Shown here: positions 24,608 to 34,100 of the stretch, piece after piece
How the letters are laid out: each line of letters starts with the position of its first letter
How positions within the stretch are numbered: the stretch's first letter is position 1
Assembly (NCBI GenBank): GCA_900321605.1
Contig: ONWR01000004.1
Location: forward strand, 1-64,000
DNA: 64,000 nt
From: an uncultured Bacteroidales bacterium
Lineage (GTDB): Bacteria; Bacteroidota; Bacteroidia; Bacteroidales; Paludibacteraceae
Direction of reading: 5' to 3'
Position numbers and translations under genes: made by a program
The notes under the pieces: model-generated
What the model saw: the letters and a program-made list of their open reading frames with translations, nothing else
Database searches by the model: none
What the model was told of the DNA's origin: nothing

Positions 24608-25960
24608 TTACACTATTTTGCCCCTTAAAGTAGCCGCAGATGCCTCTTCTATGCGTACTTGGACGAGGTCTCCCACCTTCTGATCCGTACGCGGAAAAAC
24701 GACCGTTTTGTACTGCTCCGTACGTCCGTACATATCGTCATGACTACGTTTGGAGAATCCCTCTACGAGCACCTCCACCGTCTTGCCTATCTCACGCTGA
24801 TTAGACTCCAGAGAGAGTTGCGTTTGCAGGGCAATAATCTCATTGAGTCGGCGCACTTTTTCCTCCTCGGAGATATTGTCCGGCAGATGTTTATGGGCAT
24901 ATGTGCCCGGTCGCTCGGAGTACTTGAACATGAACGCGCTATCGAAACCCACCTCCCGCATCAGGCTCAGAGTCTGAGCATGATCTTCAAGCGTCTCGTC
25001 ATGGAAACCGCAGAAGATATCCGTACTGATAGCCGCTGTAGGCAGAATGCGACGAATAGCCGCTATCCGATCCAGATACCACTCTCGTGTATATTTGCGG
25101 TTCATCAGTTTGAGAATATGGTTCGAACCCGACTGAACCGCCAGATGAATGAACTTACAGAGGTTCTTATGACGGCTGATTGCCTCTAAAGTCTTGTCAG
25201 ACATATCTTTCGGATGACTGGTAGTGAAGCGGATTCGCATCTGCGGCACAGCGTCGGCTACCATTTCCAAAAGGTCTGCAAAATCAATCACTTCTGACGG
25301 CTGACCATCAACCGCCGAGCGTTCGTATTTATACGAATTGACATTCTGCCCCAACAAAGTAACCTCTTTATATCCGCGTGCCCAAAGATCGCGCACTTCA
25401 TTAAGGATCGACTCTACATCTCGGCTTCGTTCCCTTCCACGGGTATAAGGCACCACGCAATAGGAGCAGAAGTTATTACATCCGCGCATGATTGATACAA
25501 ACCCGCTGATAGAGCGACCTATACGCGAAGGAATGATCTGCCGGTAGGTCTCCGTAGTACTCAACTCGACGTTCATCGCCTTATGCCCTTGTTCGCATTG
25601 CGCCAAGAGGTTCGGTATATCTAAATAGGCATCGGGTCCGGCTACAAAATCCACACCGAAATCATCTATCAGCTCCTTACCCATACGCTCTGCCATACAA
25701 CCGATAACACCGATAATAGTCTTTTGACTTTCGACTTTCGACTTTCGACTCTTCAAGTGCGCCTTCAGTTCACGAAGACGCGCACCTACTTTCTGCTCGG
25801 CATTTTCGCGGATGGAACAAGTGTTAAGAAGGATGGTGTCTGCATCCTCCCAACGATCCGTCAAAGTAGCATCGGTCGTTTCCATAATAGCAGCTACAAC
25901 CTCGCTATCTGCGACGTTCATTTGGCATCCATAGGTCTCTATATAGAATTTTTTACTCAT
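24608..25960 (-). CDS. miaB: tRNA-2-methylthio-N6-dimethylallyladenosine synthase
   Basis: A 450-residue radical SAM methylthiotransferase that thiomethylates i6A37 of tRNA, the step after MiaA. It has the N-terminal UPF0004 domain (IETYGCQMNVADSE, LLNTCSIRENAE, GCMAERMG), the radical SAM motif CNNFCSYCVVPYTRGRE near residues 160-176 and a C-terminal TRAM domain (TVEVLVEGFSKRS to VQVRIEEASAATLRG). A micro-repeat (25721-25754) makes the segment HLKSRKSKVESQK, an in-frame addition in a surface loop before the third Cys. Confidence 0.95.
   Translation of the reverse strand: MSKKFYIETYGCQMNVADSEVVAAIMETTDATLTDRWEDADTILLNTCSIRENAEQKVGARLRELKAHLKSRKSKVESQKTIIGVIGCMAERMGKELIDDFGVDFVAGPDAYLDIPNLLAQCEQGHKAMNVELSTTETYRQIIPSRIGRSISGFVSIMRGCNNFCSYCVVPYTRGRERSRDVESILNEVRDLWARGYKEVTLLGQNVNSYKYERSAVDGQPSEVIDFADLLEMVADAVPQMRIRFTTSHPKDMSDKTLEAISRHKNLCKFIHLAVQSGSNHILKLMNRKYTREWYLDRIAAIRRILPTAAISTDIFCGFHDETLEDHAQTLSLMREVGFDSAFMFKYSERPGTYAHKHLPDNISEEEKVRRLNEIIALQTQLSLESNQREIGKTVEVLVEGFSKRSHDDMYGRTEQYKTVVFPRTDQKVGDLVQVRIEEASAATLRGKIV
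25721..25754. repeat. In-frame micro-repeat (gactttcgacttt) in miaB
   Basis: Four copies of gactttc/gactttt. The same dialect occurs twice in frame in tsaB (29009-29048 and 29261-29296). Confidence 0.75.
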
Positions 25961-25984
25961 TTTTTACAAAAAAATACATTTTTA

Positions 25985-26016
25985 TTTGCACAATTCAAAA
26001 AAAAGCAGTACCTTTG
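25985..26016 (+). promoter_or_regulatory. Promoter of tRNA-Pro
   Basis: TTTG (25985-25988) and TACCTTTG (26009-26016), spacing 20, about 55 bases before the tRNA. Confidence 0.75.
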
Positions 26017-26070
26017 CACCCGTTTTCCACTTCCCCATCATTGGGGAGTCCGAAAATTACCTTTTTAGGA

Positions 26071-26144
26071 CGGGAAGTGGCGCAGCCCGGTAGCGCAACG
26101 GTCTGGGGGACCGGAGGTCGCGTGTTCGAATCACGTCTTCCCGA
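26071..26144 (+). tRNA. tRNA-Pro (anticodon GGG)
   Basis: A 74-base cloverleaf: acceptor CGGGAAG/CTTCCCG, D arm GCGC-AGCCCGGTA-GCGC, anticodon loop CTGGGGG with anticodon GGG, T loop TTCGAAT, discriminator A and no encoded CCA. Promoter upstream and terminator directly downstream, so it is a single-gene unit. Confidence 0.93.
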
Positions 26145-26146
26145 CA

Positions 26147-26170
26147 AGAGAACTTCGGTTCTCTTTTTTT
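26147..26170 (+). terminator. Terminator of tRNA-Pro
   Basis: Stem AGAGAAC/GTTCTCT closed by a TTCG tetraloop, then a run of T to 26170. Confidence 0.9.
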
Positions 26171-26204
26171 GTTGGGAAGAATGGCACGCTTTACTTCCCG
26201 ACAA

Positions 26205-26231
26205 AAGATGGTTTAATGACCATCTTTTTTT
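26205..26231. terminator. Second hairpin, probably bidirectional terminator
   Basis: Stem AAGATGGT/ACCATCTT with a short loop and a T tract on the plus strand. It ends at the stop codon of the minus-strand porW-like gene (26230) and could also end that transcript. Confidence 0.6.
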
Positions 26232-28854
26232 ATTTCAGTAAAGGAAGATTAACCTCTGCAACGGGTTGAACCTCGATACCAATGAGGGCTGCCTGCATAT
26301 CGGCATTCTTACGCACAAGATCAATCCACCAGTCAGCCTCGTCCAGATCGGCAAATCCGCTCACACGCAATGCACAACCTTCTTTGAAGACCGGCATCTT
26401 CTGCAATTCGAAATCACGGATAAGGAACTGCGAGAAGTTGAACAACGCCACCTCATAAAGCAGTTCATTGAGCGCCTGTTCATCCGCTGTCGGCAGGATG
26501 AGCAGTACCACGCTCGCTTGTTTGCGGTCGTTGCTCCACTGCTGTTCCTCAACATCGGGAGAGTCGGTCTTATCCGTCACCTCCGCTTGGTTACGCAGTT
26601 CCGCCAAATCACCCGTAGCACCGCCTTTCTTGCTCTCCATACCTTGTCCTAACATCGCAAGCATGTCTTTTGCCATCGTTCCGAGTTCGGTATTTCCATA
26701 CTTCTCCACGAGTGTTTGCAGCTCAACGGTAAACGCTTTCTGTCCTTCCGTACGCGCTACAGCTACTGCATTGAGGAACAGGAATCGGGGCATAAGACGG
26801 CTCTGCTCATAATTCGTCTCGGCGTAGTTCTTATTCGCCTTAACGGTACGATAGTCGCCGTGCGTATAAGCGGCATAGGTAGCTGCATAGAGAGAATCTT
26901 GCTCTGCCAACATACGCAACATACGCGCTATATAAGCTTCGTCATTACGCAAAGCGCGCAAACGGAGATCCTCATGTATATCCGCCAAACAAGGATGTTG
27001 GGGGAATCGTTTCTCTATTTCCGACAAAGTCTCTTGCGCTAATGGCTCGTCCTCCACTTTGTCACGGTAAATAAAGTATAGCGCCACCATCGCTTCGCGC
27101 CAAAGGCTGTCGCAAGCAGCAAAATCCTGCGGTGTCTTGGGGATCTGTTGGAGGTAATACTCCGGTTTGTGATTATCAGTCTCAAGGGGAGCCGTTTGGC
27201 GTTTGAGCGAGTCGGCAGCCAAAGAGTCTGCTCCATAGCCTTCCGAAGAAGCTAATTCTTCTCCATAGGTCTCGGGTGCAACCACCTGCTTGCTCTGCCG
27301 TCTCCAGTTATCTTCCAACGGACGGTTACCCCATACACGCATCCATTCCTGCTTGCCTTGTTTGATCAACTGAGGATTGTAGAAATACCACTCACCCTTC
27401 TGGAGATTACCACCACCGAGCATGTTTGCGGTATTGACACTACGCAAGTCTCTTCCTCCGCGCGCGATAGAAAGTGCGTCTTCTGCCTGTTGGGTAGAAT
27501 CTGCTTTCTCCGCTGCGATGAGATCGGCAATAATACGCTCCACTATCTCTCGCTGTTGTTCCTCCGTCATCTGACTGAGTCGCTGCAACGAGTCTTGGAG
27601 CTGCGCTTGATTATATGCCACAATCAACTCATCCAGCACTTCCGATCGCTTCTGAAGGCGGGCATAACGATCGTCGTCCGCTGTCAGGATAGTAACCGCC
27701 TCGCGGTAACAAGGTTGCGCTTTCGCGTACGCGCGCAAATCATAATATATATCACCTGCGCGTATGAGTACCGCTGCTTTCGCTGTACCGGCTTCCGTAG
27801 CTTGCGATATAGCTTTCTCGTACATCTCCAGTGCCTGAGTGGTATCTTTGGCTCCTAAATAGATATTACCCATTGCGCCGTATAATTGATCCAGTTTGTC
27901 CTTGTATTTGGACTGCTTGGTCATGGTTCGTAATTGCCTCAAAGCTTTCTTTCCGCCCAATTCAGCGATGCGTACGCGCGCATTGAACTCCATCTCAATA
28001 GGAGGTGCCATTCGTACCACGGATTTATAAGCGCGAATGGCTTCATCGCGCTGATTCTCTTTCTCGTAGAGTTGACCTAAGACATAAGCGAACCGCGGAC
28101 GATAGACTGTACGTTTCTCATATGGCATAGCTAATTTGACAAAAGGAAGCGCCGCCTTATACTGCTGACCATGCAGTAACACATCCGCTTTGACAGCGGA
28201 ATAAAGCCGAGCGTGCTTCTTGCTCAGCGCATCTATCTGCACGCGGTTGAGCATATCTTCCGCCTCGTATTGCCAACCCATCTCAGCATAGGCGCGTGCG
28301 ATCCATAACTGCGCCTGAGCGATCATATCCGGGTCGTTCTGGTAATGATTGATGATATACTGAAATGTACTGACTGCTCCGAGGAAATCTCCTTTATGGA
28401 ACTCCGCCTCACCCAGACGAATCCAAGCAAGTGTCATACGAGCGTTGAACTCCTCACTTTGCAGCCATAGTTTATATTTGGGATCACGAGCTTTCTTAGG
28501 ATTACGTTTCGGTTTGGTTTTGATAGAGTGCAGTTTGATACATTTACGACATTTCTCGATAGTCTTATCCATCTGAGACGCACTCGCTTCGGCAGCTGTA
28601 TGATTGCTGACCGGATAGAGATAGAGGACGCGGCTGTAGTCATCCGTATTGGCATCACGGATGGCTTTGAGTCCCTCTTCATAGGCTATATTGCCATTAA
28701 AAAGAATATTATATTTGACTTTTGTCTGATGGAACGAACGAGTCGCCCATGTGTTTTTCTGGGTAGAACATGAGATAAAAGAGGCCACGGCTAATCCCAA
28801 AACGATTAACCGCAATACACGTATATGTTTGAGTAATCTGAACATATTTAGCAT
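26230..28854 (-). CDS. porW: TPR lipoprotein, PorW/SprE-like T9SS component
   Basis: An 874-residue lipoprotein (signal ending VASFISCSTQ) with a long tetratricopeptide solenoid. Repeats are visible at EEFNARMTLAWIRLGEAEFHKGDFLGAVSTFQYIINHY, RFAYVLGQLYEKENQRDEAIRAYKSV and LYGAMGNIYLGAKDTTQALEMYEKAIS. The start of the mature part (WATRSFHQTKVKYNILFNGNIAYEEGL) resembles the conserved N-terminus of SprE of Flavobacterium and PorW of Porphyromonas, and the length equals SprE. In those species it links the T9SS motor and translocon. The last 120 residues form an SPOR-like strand pattern (VALRVSGFADLDEADWWIDLVR). The family call is from memory of conserved wording. Another envelope TPR lipoprotein cannot be excluded. 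Confidence 0.65.
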   Translation of the reverse strand: MLNMFRLLKHIRVLRLIVLGLAVASFISCSTQKNTWATRSFHQTKVKYNILFNGNIAYEEGLKAIRDANTDDYSRVLYLYPVSNHTAAEASASQMDKTIEKCRKCIKLHSIKTKPKRNPKKARDPKYKLWLQSEEFNARMTLAWIRLGEAEFHKGDFLGAVSTFQYIINHYQNDPDMIAQAQLWIARAYAEMGWQYEAEDMLNRVQIDALSKKHARLYSAVKADVLLHGQQYKAALPFVKLAMPYEKRTVYRPRFAYVLGQLYEKENQRDEAIRAYKSVVRMAPPIEMEFNARVRIAELGGKKALRQLRTMTKQSKYKDKLDQLYGAMGNIYLGAKDTTQALEMYEKAISQATEAGTAKAAVLIRAGDIYYDLRAYAKAQPCYREAVTILTADDDRYARLQKRSEVLDELIVAYNQAQLQDSLQRLSQMTEEQQREIVERIIADLIAAEKADSTQQAEDALSIARGGRDLRSVNTANMLGGGNLQKGEWYFYNPQLIKQGKQEWMRVWGNRPLEDNWRRQSKQVVAPETYGEELASSEGYGADSLAADSLKRQTAPLETDNHKPEYYLQQIPKTPQDFAACDSLWREAMVALYFIYRDKVEDEPLAQETLSEIEKRFPQHPCLADIHEDLRLRALRNDEAYIARMLRMLAEQDSLYAATYAAYTHGDYRTVKANKNYAETNYEQSRLMPRFLFLNAVAVARTEGQKAFTVELQTLVEKYGNTELGTMAKDMLAMLGQGMESKKGGATGDLAELRNQAEVTDKTDSPDVEEQQWSNDRKQASVVLLILPTADEQALNELLYEVALFNFSQFLIRDFELQKMPVFKEGCALRVSGFADLDEADWWIDLVRKNADMQAALIGIEVQPVAEVNLPLLK

Positions 28855-28860
28855 TCATTC

Positions 28861-28890
28861 CCGCGACCTCACCGCGACCTGATCGCGACC
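28861..28890. repeat. Micro-repeat of ccgcgacct units
   Basis: Three copies of (ac)cgcgacct in the 64-base gap between tsaB and the porW-like gene. It is more GC-rich than the other dialects. Confidence 0.65.
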
Positions 28891-28918
28891 AGTACGCAGG
28901 GTTAGACTCTGATTTCTT

Positions 28919-29701
28919 CTAAATTAAACCTTTGACATGACTCGGCGCGGCAATAAATTCCTTCAAATAGAAGGGCTCATAGTACGCCAGTTCCGCCCCG
29001 CTGATCATCTTTCGACTTTCGACTTTCGACTTTCGACTTTCGACTAACGCCCCCATGAATTGCGCCTCCGGTACGATATTAGGGATGAAATGCCAGTTAG
29101 GCTTCGTAAATATCTTAGCGCACTTCGCTGCCCCGTCGCCGAAGTAGAAATAAGACCGCTCAGCTGCCAGACCGCCTTCGGCTGACAGAGCACAGACCGC
29201 AGGCTGAGCCTGCTGACTGAGCACCGACTCCTCATTCTCGATCACGACAGCACGCGCTCTTTCTTCTTTCGACTTTGGACTTTCTTCTTTCGACTCGCTA
29301 TCAAAGATAGCCGTATAGACCTCCATGCGCCGTGCATCAATCATCGGAATCAAAATGTCTGAATTCTGAATGCTGAATGCTGAATGTTGCCTTGCTGCTT
29401 CGCAAAGTACCTCCAAAGTCGGAACGGGAATCAGCGGAACGGATAGTCCGTAACAGAGTCCCTTGGCAGTAGAAGTACCTATACGCAAACCGGTATAACT
29501 ACCGGGACCTTCACTCAACGCTACAGCATCCAAAGAGAGGTGCTGCTCCCGAGTGAACGAGAGCAGTTCCTCTATATAGGAAGGCAGCAACCGAGCATGG
29601 TTGCTACCCTCATACGATATACACTGCTTGATCAGCGCACCGTCTTTACAGACGGCGGCTGAACAAACAGATGTACTGGTTTCGATACATAGTATCGTCA
29701 T
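28919..29701 (-). CDS. tsaB: tRNA threonylcarbamoyladenosine biosynthesis protein TsaB
   Basis: A 260-residue ASKHA-fold protein that pairs with TsaD for t6A37 synthesis. MTILCIETSTSVCSAAVCKDG and SEGPGSYTGLRIGTSTAKGLCYG are diagnostic, and the conserved IPMIDARRMEVYTAIFD follows. Three micro-repeats are in frame: 29359-29389 (peptide HSAFSIQNS), 29261-29296 (peptide ESKEESPKSKEE) and 29009-29048 (peptide ESRKSKVESRK). They fall in surface loops between conserved blocks and probably explain why the protein is longer than the usual 220-235 residues. It starts 4 bases after the upstream stop. Confidence 0.9.
   Translation of the reverse strand: MTILCIETSTSVCSAAVCKDGALIKQCISYEGSNHARLLPSYIEELLSFTREQHLSLDAVALSEGPGSYTGLRIGTSTAKGLCYGLSVPLIPVPTLEVLCEAARQHSAFSIQNSDILIPMIDARRMEVYTAIFDSESKEESPKSKEERARAVVIENEESVLSQQAQPAVCALSAEGGLAAERSYFYFGDGAAKCAKIFTKPNWHFIPNIVPEAQFMGALVESRKSKVESRKMISGAELAYYEPFYLKEFIAAPSHVKGLI
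29009..29048. repeat. In-frame micro-repeat (tttcgac units) in tsaB, copy C
   Basis: Five consecutive exact copies of the 7-mer tttcgac. Confidence 0.8.
29261..29296. repeat. In-frame micro-repeat (ctttcgactttgg) in tsaB, copy B
   Basis: Degenerate tttcttctttcgac copies, the same dialect as copy C. Confidence 0.7.
29359..29389. repeat. In-frame micro-repeat (ctgaatgctgaat) in tsaB, copy A
   Basis: Four copies of tgaattc/tgaatgc. The reverse complement is the attcagcattcagaattc dialect at 54549-54590 and 57560-57592. Confidence 0.75.
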
Positions 29702-29705
29702 GCTT

Positions 29706-31142
29706 TTAGAACAATTTTGCGTCCTTGTTTTGTCTCTTCTTCGGGAAGTTGAAATGATAAGCCAACTTCACACCTGCGCTGACATAACCAAGCTTGGAAG
29801 CATAGGTCTTCGTTGCAGACAACACCTCAACATCAGCCGGATTCGATCCCTGAGGAGGAGTAACGGAGATAAGAGGAGACTCAGAGGTTTTATTCTTATA
29901 GCTGCTGTAAACGCCGTAATCAACATAAGCGCCCAGACCGAGCGAGTTACCGCTCTTGAGAATCCACTCATAACCAAATTCAGCACCAAGCATCACATTG
30001 ATAACGAACTGATCGCCGTTATCCGTACCTTTCAGCTTCTTCTGGTCATCACGCAGAATACCGGTGATTACCTCGTTTTCAACCTTAACATCTACATCAC
30101 GGAAATAAGCTTCGATGAGTGTGTTCTCATTGTCAGAGATAGTCTGCTTATACGGGGTATAAAGCGGCATCATCAGTTTCGGGCCGAAGTTGAAGAAGAA
30201 TCCGCAGTCATGAATAAGGGTGAACATAAGCGGTATCTCCATTACGATCGCACCGTCATTCTCTTTCACTTTGTCAGCACGGATCGTATAATCTACGGTC
30301 ATCGGTTTCTGAGCATCTCCATCAGAGAGACCTTTGAGTTGCGAGTTAACAGCCGTTTTCATACCACTCTGCGAGTAACCGAGACTGATACCGGTCAAGA
30401 TACCGAGATCAACAGGGCGACCGTCTTTGGTCCAATAGTGCGCATACTGGAGATCCAGCAAACCTTCACCGCCGATAACGCGACTTCCGTTCTCCGTCTT
30501 ATGGAGCAGCGAAGCGACACCACCGCGTGCACCGATTGTGAATCGGTCATACTTGCCGGTGAAGTTCTGTTTCGATTTGATGGAATCACCTTTCTCCATC
30601 TCTTTAGCGGTTTGAGGAGCCTCCGCTACCTTTGCGGGTTCAGCAACCGGCTCTTCCGCCGGTTTCTCTACCACAACCGGAGCTACAACAGGCACTTCCT
30701 CTTTCCCCTCCTCTACCTCTACAGGTTTCTCAGCGGGTTTCTCAGCGGGTTTGATTTCCTCAATCGGCTTACCGGATTCGAAAGCTTTTTTATCTTCTTT
30801 CTGCTCCTCCGCAGCTTTCTTGGAAGCTTCGTCTGCCCGTCCGTTCACCGGGATAAGGCAGTCTTCGCACATCCAAGAATAGATATTCATTAACAGTACA
30901 CCATCCGGGAAACGCTTGGTACCCAACTGACGTACGGTATGTACTTTATCCCATACCCAAGTAGAAGGTGTCTCGCCGGTGCAGTACTTTTGGCACTCTC
31001 GCTTAATCATTACGGAGTCGCCTATTGCCACTTTGAACTCATGTTTCGGAGCGGGTTGCGCAGCCTGCTGTGCCGACAACGTCGACACAACAGATGCACT
31101 TACTATAGTGGCTGCAAATAGAATTGTTTTTAACGTCTTCAT
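29706..31142 (-). CDS. Outer-membrane beta-barrel protein with Pro/Ala/Glu linker
   Basis: A 478-residue exported protein. Residues 1-25 are a signal peptide (cut near LSAQQA). Residues 35-105 form a small Cys-containing globular domain (KVAIGDSVMIKRECQKYC, MNIYSWMCEDCLIP), possibly disulphide-linked. Residues 110-195 are a charged and Pro-rich linker (PAEKPAEKPVEVEEGKEE). The remainder is a barrel of about 280 residues with strands such as FTIGARGGVASLLH, VDLGILTGISLGYSQSG and a last strand GYVSAGVKLAYHFNF. The linker would span the periplasm between the barrel and a peptidoglycan- or protein-binding head. Exact function unknown. Confidence 0.7.
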   Translation of the reverse strand: MKTLKTILFAATIVSASVVSTLSAQQAAQPAPKHEFKVAIGDSVMIKRECQKYCTGETPSTWVWDKVHTVRQLGTKRFPDGVLLMNIYSWMCEDCLIPVNGRADEASKKAAEEQKEDKKAFESGKPIEEIKPAEKPAEKPVEVEEGKEEVPVVAPVVVEKPAEEPVAEPAKVAEAPQTAKEMEKGDSIKSKQNFTGKYDRFTIGARGGVASLLHKTENGSRVIGGEGLLDLQYAHYWTKDGRPVDLGILTGISLGYSQSGMKTAVNSQLKGLSDGDAQKPMTVDYTIRADKVKENDGAIVMEIPLMFTLIHDCGFFFNFGPKLMMPLYTPYKQTISDNENTLIEAYFRDVDVKVENEVITGILRDDQKKLKGTDNGDQFVINVMLGAEFGYEWILKSGNSLGLGAYVDYGVYSSYKNKTSESPLISVTPPQGSNPADVEVLSATKTYASKLGYVSAGVKLAYHFNFPKKRQNKDAKLF

Positions 31143-31159
31143 AGTGCTACCTCCTATTC

Positions 31160-34100
31160 TTATTTAACAATGTAACGTAAAGTTGATTTATCGTTTTCGC
31201 TGACGATCTCTACCAAGTAGAATCCGTGCTCGTAACCCGCCTTGATGGTGAAGGACTCTTCGCCACGAACGGTGTACGAACCCTTATTCAGACCCTCGGT
31301 GGTATAGACACGAATGGTAGTCTGCTCCTCCGGATTGAGGTTCACTACACGGATGTCCTCACCCGGACGTGCAAGCGAAGGCATGAGTGCAGGAGCATTA
31401 TTAGCGCCTTTGACTACATAATGGTTTGTCTCACCGCGCGCACCACACTTAGCACCTTCAGAAGCAGGCAACTCAACGGTTGCATAGTACGTACCGGCAT
31501 CCAGTACCGAACCATCTGCCTTGGTGAAGTAGAAACCATAGCCAAGGAAGATGTCTTTCGGCGAGGACTCTTTGTACCACTGAACAAGGTCGGTCTCGTC
31601 TTCCTCTAATCTCCAACCCGGCATATTCTCATTAATATCCCTACGGTCGATCATCAAGAGACGGTCACCGTACTTCGAGTACATCTTGAGGGTTGTCGAA
31701 TATTGACCACCTATGGTAAGGTTGAGCGTAACAACGGTGTCGCAGTCATATTCACCGGCAACGATCTTATGGGTATAGGTACCGCCATCATAGCAAATGG
31801 TATCGAATCCGTCGCTCAACTTCCACTCATAGTAGAAGCAAGTATCCTTAGTCATCGATTTGGTCTCATCCGGAAGGATAGTGAGGTCGATAGCTACAAT
31901 ACTATCGCATCCATTGGAAGCGCCACCGGGAATTGTATCAACATATACTCCCTTGGTATCACAATATTTATCAATGACTACAGTACCTGTTTGATCTTTT
32001 ACCTCCCAATGATATTTCTTGCAAGCCGATACAGGAACAGTGTCACCCTGAACCGGATCAAGGATGGTCAGGTCAAGATACATCACGTGGTCGCAGAAAT
32101 TAGCAGTCTTCAGTTGCGCAGAATCCAAAGTCGAAACCGTGTAGGTCGAATCCTTAACAACGATTCCGGCAGGGTTTTTCACAACCCAGTGATACTTCTT
32201 ACAAGTTTCCGCTTTCAGCGTATCGCGAACCGTATTGTAGAACAAGTTGCTTGGGATCGAATCACCACACTCAGTAACTACCTGATAACGGATCACCTGA
32301 GCATCATCGCTAATCGGAGCGGTCGGATCTATCTTCTCGAACTCATCGTTAGCATCATTGATACTACGCTCCCAAATAATCTCGCTTACGATAGCAATCG
32401 TATCGTAGTATGGAGCCAAGGTGCGCTCATCTGCAAACTGATCCTGCAACCAAGCATCAGCTGCAACATAATCAATAGGCTGACCCTTCTTGATGACTAC
32501 TTGGTCAACAGCAGGAATATCCGGCAACTCGATGATGGTCGGGTTCACACGCTGTACTACGTGGATATAACAGATTGAATCCCACTCTGCCAACGCAGTG
32601 TCGTTGATGAACGGAATGGAATCACGGATAAGCATCGTTTTAGGATCGTTTACATCCACTGTCCATGCAACACCTGTGTACGGATCAGTAAGGATGTCAC
32701 CGTCACAAGCCACCAACGTGGTATCCACAACGATGGAGTCACGTGGACGTGCATCAATGATCTCTGCCCAGATATGAGTAGTATAATCCGAATGATAATC
32801 AATCAGCAAATCCGAAGAACCGGCGAGTACCGCACGACCGATGTCATGCCATCTGTCCTCATTCGGAGCCAAGGTGTATGACTTCGATTTCGGAGTAGAC
32901 AGCGTATCCAAATAGATCTTCGCAGATGCAGTACAAGAATTATCACTCCAGTTGGTAACATGCAGACGCAAATCCTTGCCCTCCGGCACACGGTCAGGAG
33001 TGATCACTGCACGATACCAAGTCTGCTGATTCTCCGGATTGACATTACCGTGCTCCCAGTCGAACATCATCGGATTACGCATAGCGTCACCGGTGGTCTG
33101 CGGCATATTAATACGTACCATTATATCCTTGTCTGATTTGATACGAACGTAACCCGTAAGAGAATCCGAAGAGATATAACGACGGAGCGACTCGTCGATG
33201 AAGCCCTCATGGAAGGTGGTCAAATCGAAGTTTCTGCCCGTGAGTTTATCCACTCCCTTAGCCAGAATCTCGCTCAACGGCTTAGTGCCATCGAAGATAC
33301 CGCCTTTCTTGTTGATAACACGTTTACGCACCGGCATATTGCAATTCATTTCGTCTTGCAGCGTAGCAGTAGCCTCAATAGTAGCAGTACCGTTCAACGC
33401 ATACGCGAGCGACGCGTCATGTATATACTTATAGTTATTACGTATGTACGGGAAGCAAACCAGATACCAATGCTCTTGATTATCACCCGGGATGACATAA
33501 TCTACATTCGGTACCAAGAGTTTTGCTTTCTGCTGATTTGGATCCGGAGTAATCGGATCATACTCACCATTGAACCTCGTTTTGAATCCGATATGACGGG
33601 TAGTCGTTACGTTGATATAGAGGTCTATATCACCTACGGCATAGAGCGCCTGAGCCGGGAAAGTTTTGCTTCTCTCCTCGTATCCGGGAACTTTGCGCTT
33701 ACGATAATCCTCCAGACCGTATTTCTCCAACAGGTCTTCCTGCGAACTCAGACCTTCATATACCGCTACAGTGATCTCAGCGGACAATGAACTGTAGTTT
33801 CCTGTCCAAACCCTCAGACGCTTGTTGTACAAGTCCGGGTCACTCTTCAAGTCTGCAGTATTGATTCGATACCACATGGAGGTGTTTGCTTCCTGCTCAA
33901 CATGTTTGCCGATAGTAAGCGGCACTGCGTCATAACGGGTATTACCGGTGTTTGCTTTTACCAACTCAGCACGGAATTGGAAGGCACCTGCACCGGCAGG
34001 ACGCGTCACGCGAAGGATAATCGAGTCTTTCTTGAGGAACTGCTCAAACGTACCGGCAGGAACGGTATCTTGATAATGTTGGTTAGCCTTGAGGTCCTGT

